DNA from: Streptomyces sp. NBC_00287
GTDB lineage: Bacteria > Actinomycetota > Actinomycetes > Streptomycetales > Streptomycetaceae
Reading direction: 5' to 3'
DNA length: 64,000 nt
NCBI RefSeq assembly: GCF_036173105.1
Contig: NZ_CP108053.1
Coordinates: 6,138,001-6,202,000 of the forward strand
The position numbers and the translations under genes are program-made. The notes under the pieces are model-generated. The model searched no databases, was not told the DNA's origin, and saw only the letters and a program-made list of their open reading frames with translations. This document shows, piece by piece, positions 17,701 to 25,764 of this stretch; the stretch's first letter is position 1; each line of letters opens with the position of its first letter.

Positions 17701-18624
17701 ATGGGACGGTACGTCGTCCGGCGTCTGCTCCAGATGATCCCGGTCTTCATCGGGGCGACCCTGCTGATCTTCCTCATGGTGAACGTGATGGGCGACCCCA
17801 TCGCCGGGCTGTGCGGAGACCGGCAGTGCGACCCGGCGACGGCCGCCCAGCTGGAGAAGGAGTTCGGCCTCGACAAGCCGGTGTGGCAGCAATACCTGAC
17901 GTACATGGGGAACGTCTTCACCGGCGACTTCGGCACCGCGTTCAACGGGCAGGAGGTCACCGAGCTGATGGCGTCGGCGTTCCCGGTGACCATCCGGCTG
18001 ACGATCGTCGCGATCCTCTTCGAGATCGTCATCGGCATCACCCTGGGCGTCATCACGGGCCTGCGCCGGGGCCGGCCCGTCGACACCGCCGTCCTGCTGG
18101 TCACCCTCGTGGTGATCTCCGTGCCGACCTTCGTCACCGGTCTGCTGCTCCAACTGCTGCTCGGCGTGGAGTGGGACTGGATCGACCCCTCTGTCTCCGC
18201 CGACGCCACCTTCGGCGAGCTGATCGTGCCGGGCCTGGTCCTCGCCTCGGTCTCCCTCGCCTACGTCACCCGGCTGACCCGGACCTCCATCGCGGAGAAC
18301 AAGCGGTCCGACTACGTCCGTACGGCCGTCGCCAAGGGCCTGCCCCAGCACCGGGTGATCACCAGGCATCTGCTGCGCAACTCGCTGATCCCCGTCGTCA
18401 CCTTCATCGGCACCGACATCGGGGCGCTCATGGGCGGCGCGATCGTCACCGAGCGGATCTTCAACATCCACGGCGTCGGCTACCAGCTCTACCAGGGCAT
18501 CCTGCGGCAGAACACCCAGACCGTCGTCGGCTTCGTGACCGTCCTCGTCCTGGTCTTCCTGGTCGCCAATCTGCTCGTCGACCTTCTCTACGCCGTACTC
18601 GATCCGAGGATCCGCTATGCCTGA
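17701..18624 (+). CDS. Oligopeptide ABC transporter permease OppB (third transporter)
   Basis: A 307-residue permease beginning MGRYVVRRLLQMIPVFIG, with five to six membrane helices, an extracellular CGDRQC loop and the EAA-type loop SDYVRTAVAKGLPQHRVITRH. The end, LLYAVLDPRIRYA, is the OppB hallmark. Its stop overlaps the next gene by 8 nt, indicating coupled translation. Confidence 0.92.
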   Translation: MGRYVVRRLLQMIPVFIGATLLIFLMVNVMGDPIAGLCGDRQCDPATAAQLEKEFGLDKPVWQQYLTYMGNVFTGDFGTAFNGQEVTELMASAFPVTIRLTIVAILFEIVIGITLGVITGLRRGRPVDTAVLLVTLVVISVPTFVTGLLLQLLLGVEWDWIDPSVSADATFGELIVPGLVLASVSLAYVTRLTRTSIAENKRSDYVRTAVAKGLPQHRVITRHLLRNSLIPVVTFIGTDIGALMGGAIVTERIFNIHGVGYQLYQGILRQNTQTVVGFVTVLVLVFLVANLLVDLLYAVLDPRIRYA

Positions 18625-19594
18625 GCAGCCCCACGACGACGGAGCGATCGCCCCGACCGGCATGGGCGGCGCGATGGATCTCGCGACGGCCGAGGGGACG
18701 ACCTTGGAGAAGACCCCGGGCGGGCCCGAGGGGACCGGCCCTCAGGAGAAGCCCCGCTCGCTGTGGTCCGACGCCTGGCGGGATCTGCGCCGCAACCCCG
18801 TCTTCATCATCGCCGGCCTGGTCATTCTCTTCCTGGTCTTCATCTCCCTGTGGCCGGGCGCCATCACCTGGATGAGCCCCCTCAAGTGCGACCTAGCCAA
18901 GGCGCAGCAGGGCTCCCAGCCGGGACACCCCTTCGGCTTCAACGGCCAGGGCTGCGACGTCTACACCCGTACGGTCTACGGCGCCCGTACGTCCGTCGCC
19001 GTCGGCGTCTGCGCCACGCTCGGCGTCGCCCTCCTCGGCAGCGTCCTCGGCGGGCTCGCCGGCTTCTTCGGCGGGGCGTGGGACTCGGTGCTGTCCCGGA
19101 TCACCGACATCTTCTTCGCCATCCCCGTCGTCCTCGGCGGGCTCGTCCTGCTGTCGGTGGTCACCAACAACAACATCTGGCCGGTCATCGGGTTCATGGT
19201 GCTGCTGGGCTGGCCGCAGATCTCCCGGATCGCCAGAGGCTCGGTCATCACCATCAAGCAGAACGACTACGTCCACGCGGCCCGCGCGCTCGGCGCCTCC
19301 AACTCCCGCATGCTGCTGAGGCACATCCTGCCCAACGCGGTCGCCCCGGTGATCGTCGTGGCGACCATCGCGCTCGGCACCTACATCGCGCTGGAGGCGA
19401 CCCTGTCCTACCTCGGCGTCGGACTGAAGCCGCCGAGCGTCTCCTGGGGCATCGACATCTCGGCCGCCTCCCCCTACATCCGCAACGCCCCGCACGCCCT
19501 GCTCTGGCCCTCGGGCGCCCTGGCGATCACCGTCCTGGCCTTCATCATGCTCGGCGACGCGGTCCGCGACGCCCTCGACCCGAAGCTGAGGTGA
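18617..19594 (+). CDS. Oligopeptide ABC transporter permease OppC (third transporter)
   Basis: A 325-residue permease. About 55 cytoplasmic residues precede WRDLRRNPVFIIAGLVILF (first membrane segment), followed by an extracellular loop with CDLAK and GCDVYTRTVYGARTS and the transport domain with EAA loop HAARALGASNSRMLLRHILPN. It ends in DALDPKLR. The last codons and stop are part of a 25-bp direct repeat found again 98 bp downstream, at the start of the ATPase gene. Confidence 0.92.
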   Translation: MPEQPHDDGAIAPTGMGGAMDLATAEGTTLEKTPGGPEGTGPQEKPRSLWSDAWRDLRRNPVFIIAGLVILFLVFISLWPGAITWMSPLKCDLAKAQQGSQPGHPFGFNGQGCDVYTRTVYGARTSVAVGVCATLGVALLGSVLGGLAGFFGGAWDSVLSRITDIFFAIPVVLGGLVLLSVVTNNNIWPVIGFMVLLGWPQISRIARGSVITIKQNDYVHAARALGASNSRMLLRHILPNAVAPVIVVATIALGTYIALEATLSYLGVGLKPPSVSWGIDISAASPYIRNAPHALLWPSGALAITVLAFIMLGDAVRDALDPKLR

Positions 19595-19693
19595 GGGTGT
19601 CATGCCCCGAAAAGTGCGTGGCGGGCTCGTGACCCGCACGGCGGCCGGCCTCGGCTCGTCGCGGCCCCGCCCTCGACCCGAAGCTGAGGTGAG
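19571..19693 (+). repeat. 98-bp partial tandem duplication across the oppC/oppD junction
   Basis: The 25 bases at 19571-19595 (end and stop of oppC, containing CGACCCGAAGCTGAGGTGAG) recur exactly at 19669-19693. The bases after the first copy (GTGTCATGCCCCGAAAAGTGCGTG) also resemble the true start of oppD after the second copy. This looks like a decayed tandem duplication that pushed the two genes apart and left a short remnant of the oppD start. Confidence 0.8.
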
Positions 19694-19695
19694 TC

Positions 19696-20670
19696 GTGCT
19701 CCTCGAAGTGCGTGATCTGCACGTGGAGTTCCGGACCAGGGACGGCATCGCCAAGGCGGTCAACGGCGTCACCTACGGGGTCGACGCGGTCGAGACCCTC
19801 GCCGTGCTCGGCGAGTCCGGCTCCGGCAAGTCGGTCACCGCGCAGACCGTCATGGGCATCCTCGACGTGCCGCCGGGGCGGATCACCGCGGGCGAGATCC
19901 TCTTCCAGGGCAAGGACCTGCTGAAGCTGAAGGAGGAGGAGCGCCGGAAGATCCGCGGCGCCGAGATGGCGATGATCTTCCAGGACGCGCTGTCCTCGCT
20001 GAACCCCGTGCTGAGCGTCGGCGACCAGCTCGGCGAGATGTTCACCGTGCACCGGGGGATGTCCAGGAAGGACGCGCGCGCCAAGGCCGTGGAGCTGATG
20101 GAACGGGTCCGCATCCCCGGCGCCAAGGAGCGGGTCAAGCAGTACCCGCACCAGTTCTCCGGCGGTATGCGCCAGCGCATCATGATCGCGATGGCGCTGG
20201 CCCTGGAGCCCGCCCTGATCATCGCCGACGAGCCGACCACCGCCCTGGACGTCACGGTCCAGGCCCAGGTCATGGATCTGCTCGCGGAGCTGCAGCGCGA
20301 GTACAACATGGGCCTGATCCTCATCACCCACGACCTCGGCGTGGTCGCGGACGTCGCCGACCGGATCGCCGTGATGTACGCGGGCCGGATCGTGGAGTCG
20401 GCCCCCGTGCACGACATCTACAAGGCGCCGGCCCACCCCTACACCCGGGGCCTGCTCGACTCCATCCCGCGTCTGGACCAGAAGGGCCAGGAGCTCTACG
20501 CCATCAAGGGCCTGCCGCCGAACCTGATGCACATCCCGCCCGGCTGCGCCTTCCACCCCCGCTGCCCCATGGCCCAGGACGTCTGCCGCACGGACGAGCC
20601 CCCGCTGTACGAGGTCTCCGAAGACCGGGGCAGCGCCTGCCACTTCTGGAGGGAGTGCCTCCATGGCTGA
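19696..20670 (+). CDS. Oligopeptide ABC transporter ATPase OppD (third transporter)
   Basis: A 324-residue ATPase with Walker A GESGSGKS, FQDALSSLNP, signature FSGGMRQR, Walker B LIIADEP and C-terminal GCAFHPRC. GTG 19696 is preceded by GAGGTGA, a site supplied by the second copy of the junction repeat. The last 8 nt overlap the next gene. Confidence 0.93.
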   Translation: MLLEVRDLHVEFRTRDGIAKAVNGVTYGVDAVETLAVLGESGSGKSVTAQTVMGILDVPPGRITAGEILFQGKDLLKLKEEERRKIRGAEMAMIFQDALSSLNPVLSVGDQLGEMFTVHRGMSRKDARAKAVELMERVRIPGAKERVKQYPHQFSGGMRQRIMIAMALALEPALIIADEPTTALDVTVQAQVMDLLAELQREYNMGLILITHDLGVVADVADRIAVMYAGRIVESAPVHDIYKAPAHPYTRGLLDSIPRLDQKGQELYAIKGLPPNLMHIPPGCAFHPRCPMAQDVCRTDEPPLYEVSEDRGSACHFWRECLHG

Positions 20671-21700
20671 GCCGATCCTCGAGGTGACCGGGCTGTTCAA
20701 GCACTACCCGCTGACCACGGGCATCCTCTTCAAGAAGCAGGTCGGCGCGGTCAAGGCCGTCGACGGCGTGGACTTCCACCTGGACCAGGGCGAGACCCTC
20801 GGCATCGTCGGGGAGTCCGGGTGCGGCAAGTCGACGGTCGCCAAGATGCTGGTCAACCTGGAACGGCCGACGGCCGGTTCGATCACGTACAAGGGCGAGG
20901 ACATCACCCAACTCTCCGGCCGGGCGCTGAAATCGGTCCGCCGCAACATCCAGATGGTCTTCCAGGACCCCTACACCTCGCTCAACCCCCGGATGACGGT
21001 CGGCGACATCATCGGGGAGCCCTACGACATCCACCCCGAGGTGGCCCCGAAGGGCGACCGGCGCCGCAAGGTCCAGGATCTGCTGGACGTCGTCGGCCTC
21101 AACCCCGAGTACATCAACCGCTATCCGCACCAGTTCTCCGGCGGCCAGCGCCAACGCATCGGCATCGCACGGGGGTTGGCGCTGCGCCCCGAGGTCATCG
21201 TCGCCGACGAACCGGTCTCGGCCCTGGACGTCTCGGTCCAGGCCCAGGTCATCAATCTGATGGACCGCCTCCAGAACGACTTCGACCTCTCCTACATCTT
21301 CATCGCCCACGACCTGTCGATCGTCCGGCACATCTCCGACCGGGTCGGCGTGATGTATCTGGGCCGCATCGTCGAGATCGGCAAGGACGCCGAGATCTAC
21401 GACCATCCGACGCACCCCTACACCCAGGCGCTCCTGTCCGCGGTCCCGGTCCCCGACCCGGAGGCCCGGGAGCACCGCGAGCGCATCATCCTCGCGGGCG
21501 ACGTCCCGTCCCCGACGAACATCCCCTCCGGCTGCCGCTTCCGCACCCGCTGCTGGAAGGCCCAGGAGCGCTGTGCCGTGGAGGTCCCCCTTCTCGCGGT
21601 CCCACCCCACCTGCGTCTGCTGGAGGGACCCGCGGCGCACGACTCGGCGTGCCACTTCGCGGAGGAGAAGCAGGTGGTGCCGCCGGAGGAGCCGGAGTAA
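20663..21700 (+). CDS. Oligopeptide ABC transporter ATPase OppF (third transporter)
   Basis: A 345-residue ATPase with GESGCGKS, FQDPYTSLNP, FSGGQRQR, VIVADEP and terminal GCRFRTRCW. A GGAGGGAG ribosome site lies inside oppD. It is clearly more distant from the two bldK-type OppF proteins than they are from each other. A two-way terminator follows. Confidence 0.93.
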   Translation: MAEPILEVTGLFKHYPLTTGILFKKQVGAVKAVDGVDFHLDQGETLGIVGESGCGKSTVAKMLVNLERPTAGSITYKGEDITQLSGRALKSVRRNIQMVFQDPYTSLNPRMTVGDIIGEPYDIHPEVAPKGDRRRKVQDLLDVVGLNPEYINRYPHQFSGGQRQRIGIARGLALRPEVIVADEPVSALDVSVQAQVINLMDRLQNDFDLSYIFIAHDLSIVRHISDRVGVMYLGRIVEIGKDAEIYDHPTHPYTQALLSAVPVPDPEAREHRERIILAGDVPSPTNIPSGCRFRTRCWKAQERCAVEVPLLAVPPHLRLLEGPAAHDSACHFAEEKQVVPPEEPE

Positions 21701-21779
21701 CAAGGAGGCAACTCCCCTGACCCGATTCCGATATACGGACGCGTCAGTCTGAACAACGTACGGCCGTGCGGGTGCCGTA

Positions 21780-21815
21780 AACGGGCCGGGGCGCGCCATG
21801 TCGCCCCGGCCCGTT
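21780..21815. terminator. Two-way terminator between oppF and the S9 peptidase gene
   Basis: AACGGGCCGGGGCG pairs perfectly with CGCCCCGGCCCGTT around an 8-nt loop, between the stops of two converging genes. Confidence 0.88.
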
Positions 21816-21822
21816 GCCGTAC

Positions 21823-23937
21823 CTACAGACCCAGGGACCGCTTCAGGAAGTCCACCTGGAGCAGCAGCAGATTCTCGGCGACCTGTTCCTGAGGCGTCAT
21901 GTGCGTCACCCCCGACAGCGGCAGGACCTCGTGCGGGCGGCCCGCCGACAGGAGTGCCGAGGACAGGCGGAGGGCGTGCGCGAACACCACGTTGTCGTCA
22001 GCCGTGCCGTGGACGATCATCAGCGGGCGGTGGGGGTCGGCGGGGGACGACAGACCCTCGTCCGTCACCAGGGAGCTCAGCGCGTACGACTCCGGCTGCG
22101 CGGCCGGGTCGCCCAGGTACCGCTCCGTGTAGTGGGTGTCGTACAGCCGCCAGTCGGTGACCGGCGCGCCCGCGATGCCGGCGTGGAAGACGTCCGGGCG
22201 GCGCAGTACCGCGAGTCCCGCCAGCCAGCCGCCGAAGGACCAGCCGCGGATCGCGACCCGGTTCAGGTCGAGCGGGTGGGTCTTCGCGAGGTCCTGGAGG
22301 GCGTCGATCTGGTCGTCCAGCGCGACGGTCAGGTCGTGGTGGATCTCCTTCTCCCACGCGGGCGAGCGTCCCGGCGTACCCCGGCCGTCCGCCACGACCA
22401 CCGCGAACCCCTGGTCGGCGAACCACTGCGAGGTCAGCAGCGCGTTGTGCGCGGCGACCACCCGCGGCCCGTGCGGACCGCCGTAGGGGTCCAGCAGCAC
22501 CGGCAGGGAGGTGTCACCGCGGTAGTCCGTTGGCATAAGCACGGCGCACGGGACACTGCGTGCGCCCCCCTGGGTGAGCGTCACGCGCGGGGACAGACCG
22601 GGATCTTCGGCGTACGAGGGGATGGTCGCCGTCTGCTTCCCGTCCCGGAACACCCGCACTCGCGCCCCCGGCCGGTCCAGCGACGCGGACACCAATACGG
22701 TCACGCCCCCGGCGCGCACCGCCGAGTGCACGCCGGGCTCCTGCGAGACGCGCTCCACCCCGAGCTCGTTGACCCGGTACACATGCACCTCGCCGATCTC
22801 CGGCTCCGCCGTGCTCTCCCCGGCGGACGCCGAGACCAGCACGTCGTCGTCCGAGACATCGAGCACTGCACGGACGTGCAACTGCGCTCCCGTCAGCGGG
22901 CGTTCACCCACCGCGAGCACCCGCGCGCCGCCCTCGTCGGCGATCCGCACCAGTTGCCCGGAGGGGCTCCAGCACGGCACCCCAGGGAAAAGTTCCAGCC
23001 AAATTGGATCTTCGTCCGCGTGCACCATCCGGGTCGTCCCGGACTCCGGGTCCACGGCCAGGAAGAGCTGGCTGCGCTGGTCGCGCGCCTGGACGAGCAG
23101 CAGCGGCGCACCCGCCGCTGACCAGTGCACATGCGCCAGATACGGATAGCGGGCCCGGTCCCACAGCACCTCCGTGCGCCCCCCGTCGAGCCCGATCACG
23201 AACAGCCGTACCTCCGCGTTGGCGGTCCCGGCCGCCGGATACGCCACCCGCTGCGGCTCACGTTCCGGATGGGCCGGATCGGAGATCCACCACCGGCTGA
23301 CCGGTGTGTCGTCCACCCGCGCCACCAGCAGCCGATCCGACTCCGGACCCCACCAAAAGCCCCGCGAACGCCCCATCTCCTCGGCCGCGATGAACTCCGC
23401 CAGACCGTAGGAGACCTGTTCCGACTCCCCTTCGGCGAGGGTCCGTTCGCCCTCGCCCTCGGCGCCCACGACATGCAGGGCGCCCTGGGCGACGTAGGCG
23501 ACCTGGCGTCCGTCGGGGGAGGGGCGCGGGTCGATCACCGGTCCCCGGACGGGGAGTTCGCGTGCCGTCCCGGCCCGTAGCTCCGCCACGAAAAGGCGGC
23601 CTGACAAGGCGAAAGACGCCAACTCCAGGGCCTCGTCGGTGGCGTAGCCGACGATGCCGGCGCCGCCCTCGCGGCTGCGCTCGCGCCGGGCGCGCTCCTG
23701 CGGGGAGAGGTGTTCCGCCCTGCCGTCGAGGAGGGCGCGCGGGTCCGCCGCCACGCGCTCCCGGCCGTCCCCGGGATCGAGCACCCACAGCGCGTTCGCC
23801 CGGTCCGTACCGGAGGAGGAGCGCAGGAACGCGACCCGCGAACCGTCGGGTGCCACGGTGAACGCGCGCGGCGCGCCGAGCGTGAACCGCTGGGTACGCG
23901 CGTGCCGTCGGGGGAAGGAATCAGACCTCGTCGTCAT
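21823..23937 (-). CDS. S9 family prolyl oligopeptidase / dipeptidyl peptidase IV-like serine peptidase
   Basis: A 704-residue peptidase. The N-terminal two thirds resemble the DPPIV beta-propeller (for example SPDGRQVAYV and EMGRSRGFWWGPES with the substrate-binding glutamates region). The C-terminal catalytic domain has nucleophile GWSFGG, then HGTADDNV with the acid and GVTHM with the histidine. No signal peptide is seen, so it is likely cytoplasmic. ATG 23937 begins MTTRSDSFPRRHARTQRFT; the open frame upstream has no ribosome site. Converging with a peptide importer, it may digest imported peptides (inference). Confidence 0.9.
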   Translation of the reverse strand: MTTRSDSFPRRHARTQRFTLGAPRAFTVAPDGSRVAFLRSSSGTDRANALWVLDPGDGRERVAADPRALLDGRAEHLSPQERARRERSREGGAGIVGYATDEALELASFALSGRLFVAELRAGTARELPVRGPVIDPRPSPDGRQVAYVAQGALHVVGAEGEGERTLAEGESEQVSYGLAEFIAAEEMGRSRGFWWGPESDRLLVARVDDTPVSRWWISDPAHPEREPQRVAYPAAGTANAEVRLFVIGLDGGRTEVLWDRARYPYLAHVHWSAAGAPLLLVQARDQRSQLFLAVDPESGTTRMVHADEDPIWLELFPGVPCWSPSGQLVRIADEGGARVLAVGERPLTGAQLHVRAVLDVSDDDVLVSASAGESTAEPEIGEVHVYRVNELGVERVSQEPGVHSAVRAGGVTVLVSASLDRPGARVRVFRDGKQTATIPSYAEDPGLSPRVTLTQGGARSVPCAVLMPTDYRGDTSLPVLLDPYGGPHGPRVVAAHNALLTSQWFADQGFAVVVADGRGTPGRSPAWEKEIHHDLTVALDDQIDALQDLAKTHPLDLNRVAIRGWSFGGWLAGLAVLRRPDVFHAGIAGAPVTDWRLYDTHYTERYLGDPAAQPESYALSSLVTDEGLSSPADPHRPLMIVHGTADDNVVFAHALRLSSALLSAGRPHEVLPLSGVTHMTPQEQVAENLLLLQVDFLKRSLGL

Positions 23938-24113
23938 GGACCGACCATATTGGCCATGCGCCCCCTTGTGCGGCCGTGCGCCATCCGATGCGCACGTACG
24001 GATAGTTATGATCAATAGCGCATAGTGGGTATGAACCCGCTGGCTGCCTTATGGATTTATCTGCCCCCTAAGTCCGACCCCCGCGCTCTTGGGATCTTTG
24101 GAGGTGAGCCGCC

Positions 24114-24308
24114 GTGGCACTCTCGATTTCGGCGGTGGTGCTGCTGGCGATCATCGTCTTCTTGCTGATCAAGAAGTCGGGACTGAAGGGCGGGCATGCC
24201 GTCGTCTGCATCCTGCTCGGCTTCTATCTCGCCTCCTCGACCATGGCGCCCACGATCAGCGATCTGACCACGAGCGTGGCCAGCATGATCGGCAGCATCA
24301 AGTTCTGA
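24114..24308 (+). CDS. Small conserved membrane protein (64 aa)
   Basis: The GTG at 24114 is preceded by GGAGGTGAG. The protein begins MALSISAVVLLAIIVFLLI, has a short basic loop KKSGLKGGH, a second hydrophobic segment VVCILLGFYLASSTMAP, and a hydrophilic tail, so two membrane helices. I recall proteins of this pattern as widespread in Streptomyces, some beside plasmid spread genes, but its function is unknown. It lies 22 bp upstream of mshB and may share its promoter. Confidence 0.8.
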   Translation: MALSISAVVLLAIIVFLLIKKSGLKGGHAVVCILLGFYLASSTMAPTISDLTTSVASMIGSIKF

Positions 24309-24330
24309 GCTCGCGTTTAGGGTGGTCCCC

Positions 24331-25194
24331 ATGACGGAACTGCCCGCCCGGCGCCTGCTGCTGGTCCATGCGCACCCGGACGACGAGTCGATCAACAACG
24401 GCGCGACGATGGCCGCGTATGCCGCCGAGGGTGCCCACGTGACGCTGGTCACCTGCACGCTCGGCGAACGGGGCGAGGTCATCCCGCCCGAGCTCGCCCA
24501 GCTGTCCGGCCCCGCCCTCGGCGAGTACCGCCTCGGCGAGCTCACCGCCGCCATGCGCGAGCTCGGCATCGACGACTTCCGTCTGCTCGGCGGCCCCGGC
24601 CGCTACCGCGACTCCGGGATGATGGGCCTGCCCGACAACGACGACCCCGACTGCTTCTGGCAGGCCGACGTCGACGAGGCCGCAGGACATCTTCTCGAGG
24701 TGATCCGCGAGGTCCGCCCCCAGGTCCTGATCACCTACGACGACAACGGCGGCTACGGCCACCCCGACCACATCCAGGCCCACCGCGTCGCCATGCGCGC
24801 CGCCGAGCTCGCGGCCGACGCGGGCTGCCCGATCGCCAAGGTCTACTGGAACCGGGTCCCGCGCACCGTCGGCGAGCAGGCCTTTGCCCGCCTCCTGGAC
24901 GCCCTGCCGGAGCTGCCGTTCACCAAGACGGCCACCCTCGACGACGTCCCCGGAGTGGTCGGCGACGAGCGGATCACCACCGTGATCGACGGCACCGCGC
25001 ACACGGCCGCCAAGACCGCCGCGATGGCCGCGCACGCCACCCAGATCGAGGTGTCCGGCGAGTACTTCGTCCTCTCCAACGAGCTCGCCCAGCCCGTCTT
25101 CACGACGGAGTACTACGAGTTGGTGCGCGGCGAGGCGTCCGGGGCGCCGGAGACCGAGCTGTTCGAGGGTGTGCGATTCGAGGGTGTGCGATGA
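24331..25194 (+). CDS. mshB: N-acetyl-1-D-myo-inositol-2-amino-2-deoxy-alpha-D-glucopyranoside deacetylase MshB
   Basis: A 287-residue zinc deacetylase that removes the acetyl group from GlcNAc-Ins in mycothiol synthesis, the main thiol of actinobacteria. The LmbE-type motif AHPDDE supplies His15 and Asp18; a second metal motif is GHPDH. Family-specific segments GERGEVIPPELAQLSGPALGEYR and LLGGPGRYRDSGMMG separate it from Mca, the conjugate amidase. ATG 24331 follows TTTAGGGTGG; an in-frame GTG lies 9 nt earlier. The last ten residues are FEGVR twice, from a 15-bp tandem duplication next to the stop. The next gene begins at the ATGA overlap. Confidence 0.95.
   Translation: MTELPARRLLLVHAHPDDESINNGATMAAYAAEGAHVTLVTCTLGERGEVIPPELAQLSGPALGEYRLGELTAAMRELGIDDFRLLGGPGRYRDSGMMGLPDNDDPDCFWQADVDEAAGHLLEVIREVRPQVLITYDDNGGYGHPDHIQAHRVAMRAAELAADAGCPIAKVYWNRVPRTVGEQAFARLLDALPELPFTKTATLDDVPGVVGDERITTVIDGTAHTAAKTAAMAAHATQIEVSGEYFVLSNELAQPVFTTEYYELVRGEASGAPETELFEGVRFEGVR
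25162..25191 (+). repeat. 15-bp exact tandem duplication at the end of mshB
   Basis: TTCGAGGGTGTGCGA occurs twice in a row, encoding FEGVR-FEGVR directly before TGA. The second copy's last base is the A of the next gene's ATG. Confidence 0.95.
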
Positions 25195-25604
25195 AGAACG
25201 ACCGGACCTCCATGCTCGCCCAGCCCCTGGGGCTGCCCTCCTTCGCCCGGTTCGTCCTCCTGCTCGGGCTCTTCGTGCTCGGCGCGGTCGTCGCGGCCGC
25301 CGGTGCGCTGATCCAGGGCGCCTGGTTCCCGGGCGGGCTGCTGCTCGCGCTCGCCGGTGAGATCGGGCTCTGTCTCGGCGGCGCGCTGATCGCCCGCGGC
25401 CGGGGCGGGGCCGTCGCGCCGGCCGCCGGCTGGATGCTCGCCGTCATCCTGCTCACCGCCAGCCGCCCGGAGGGCGACTTCGTCTTCTCCGCGGACGGCG
25501 GCTCGTATGTCTTCCTGCTCGGCGGGATGGCCACGGCTGTGATGTGCGCCACCCTCGCACCGACGCGGCAACCGGACGGCGACGGCGTCCGACTTGGCAA
25601 GTGA
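25191..25604 (+). CDS. Integral membrane protein of unknown function (DUF6113-like)
   Basis: A 137-residue protein with about four hydrophobic segments (residues 17-37, 42-60, 70-90, 105-122) and short polar ends. It starts inside the mshB stop (ATGA), so translation is coupled. Similar small membrane proteins follow mshB in many actinobacteria, suggesting a link with mycothiol or the envelope, but nothing in the sequence shows a function. The DUF assignment is from memory. Confidence 0.85.
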   Translation: MKNDRTSMLAQPLGLPSFARFVLLLGLFVLGAVVAAAGALIQGAWFPGGLLLALAGEIGLCLGGALIARGRGGAVAPAAGWMLAVILLTASRPEGDFVFSADGGSYVFLLGGMATAVMCATLAPTRQPDGDGVRLGK

Positions 25605-25764
25605 CGTACTACTTCTCCACGCCGCGCACGTGCGAGTCCCGTGTGGGTTTCCCTGGCGGTCGTGGGATACGGGCCAGAAGTGGCCAGTATGGTGGTGCGC
25701 GCCGCCGAGCCGCCCGGAGCAGTGAGGTCGAGTCGGGCGGCGGAGCCAACCGGGAGAACCTGCC

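Noticed and set aside
19602..19715. Short open frame starting at ATG 19602 between oppC and oppD
   Set aside because: It arises from the duplicated junction, overlaps the oppD start in another frame and has no sensible product.
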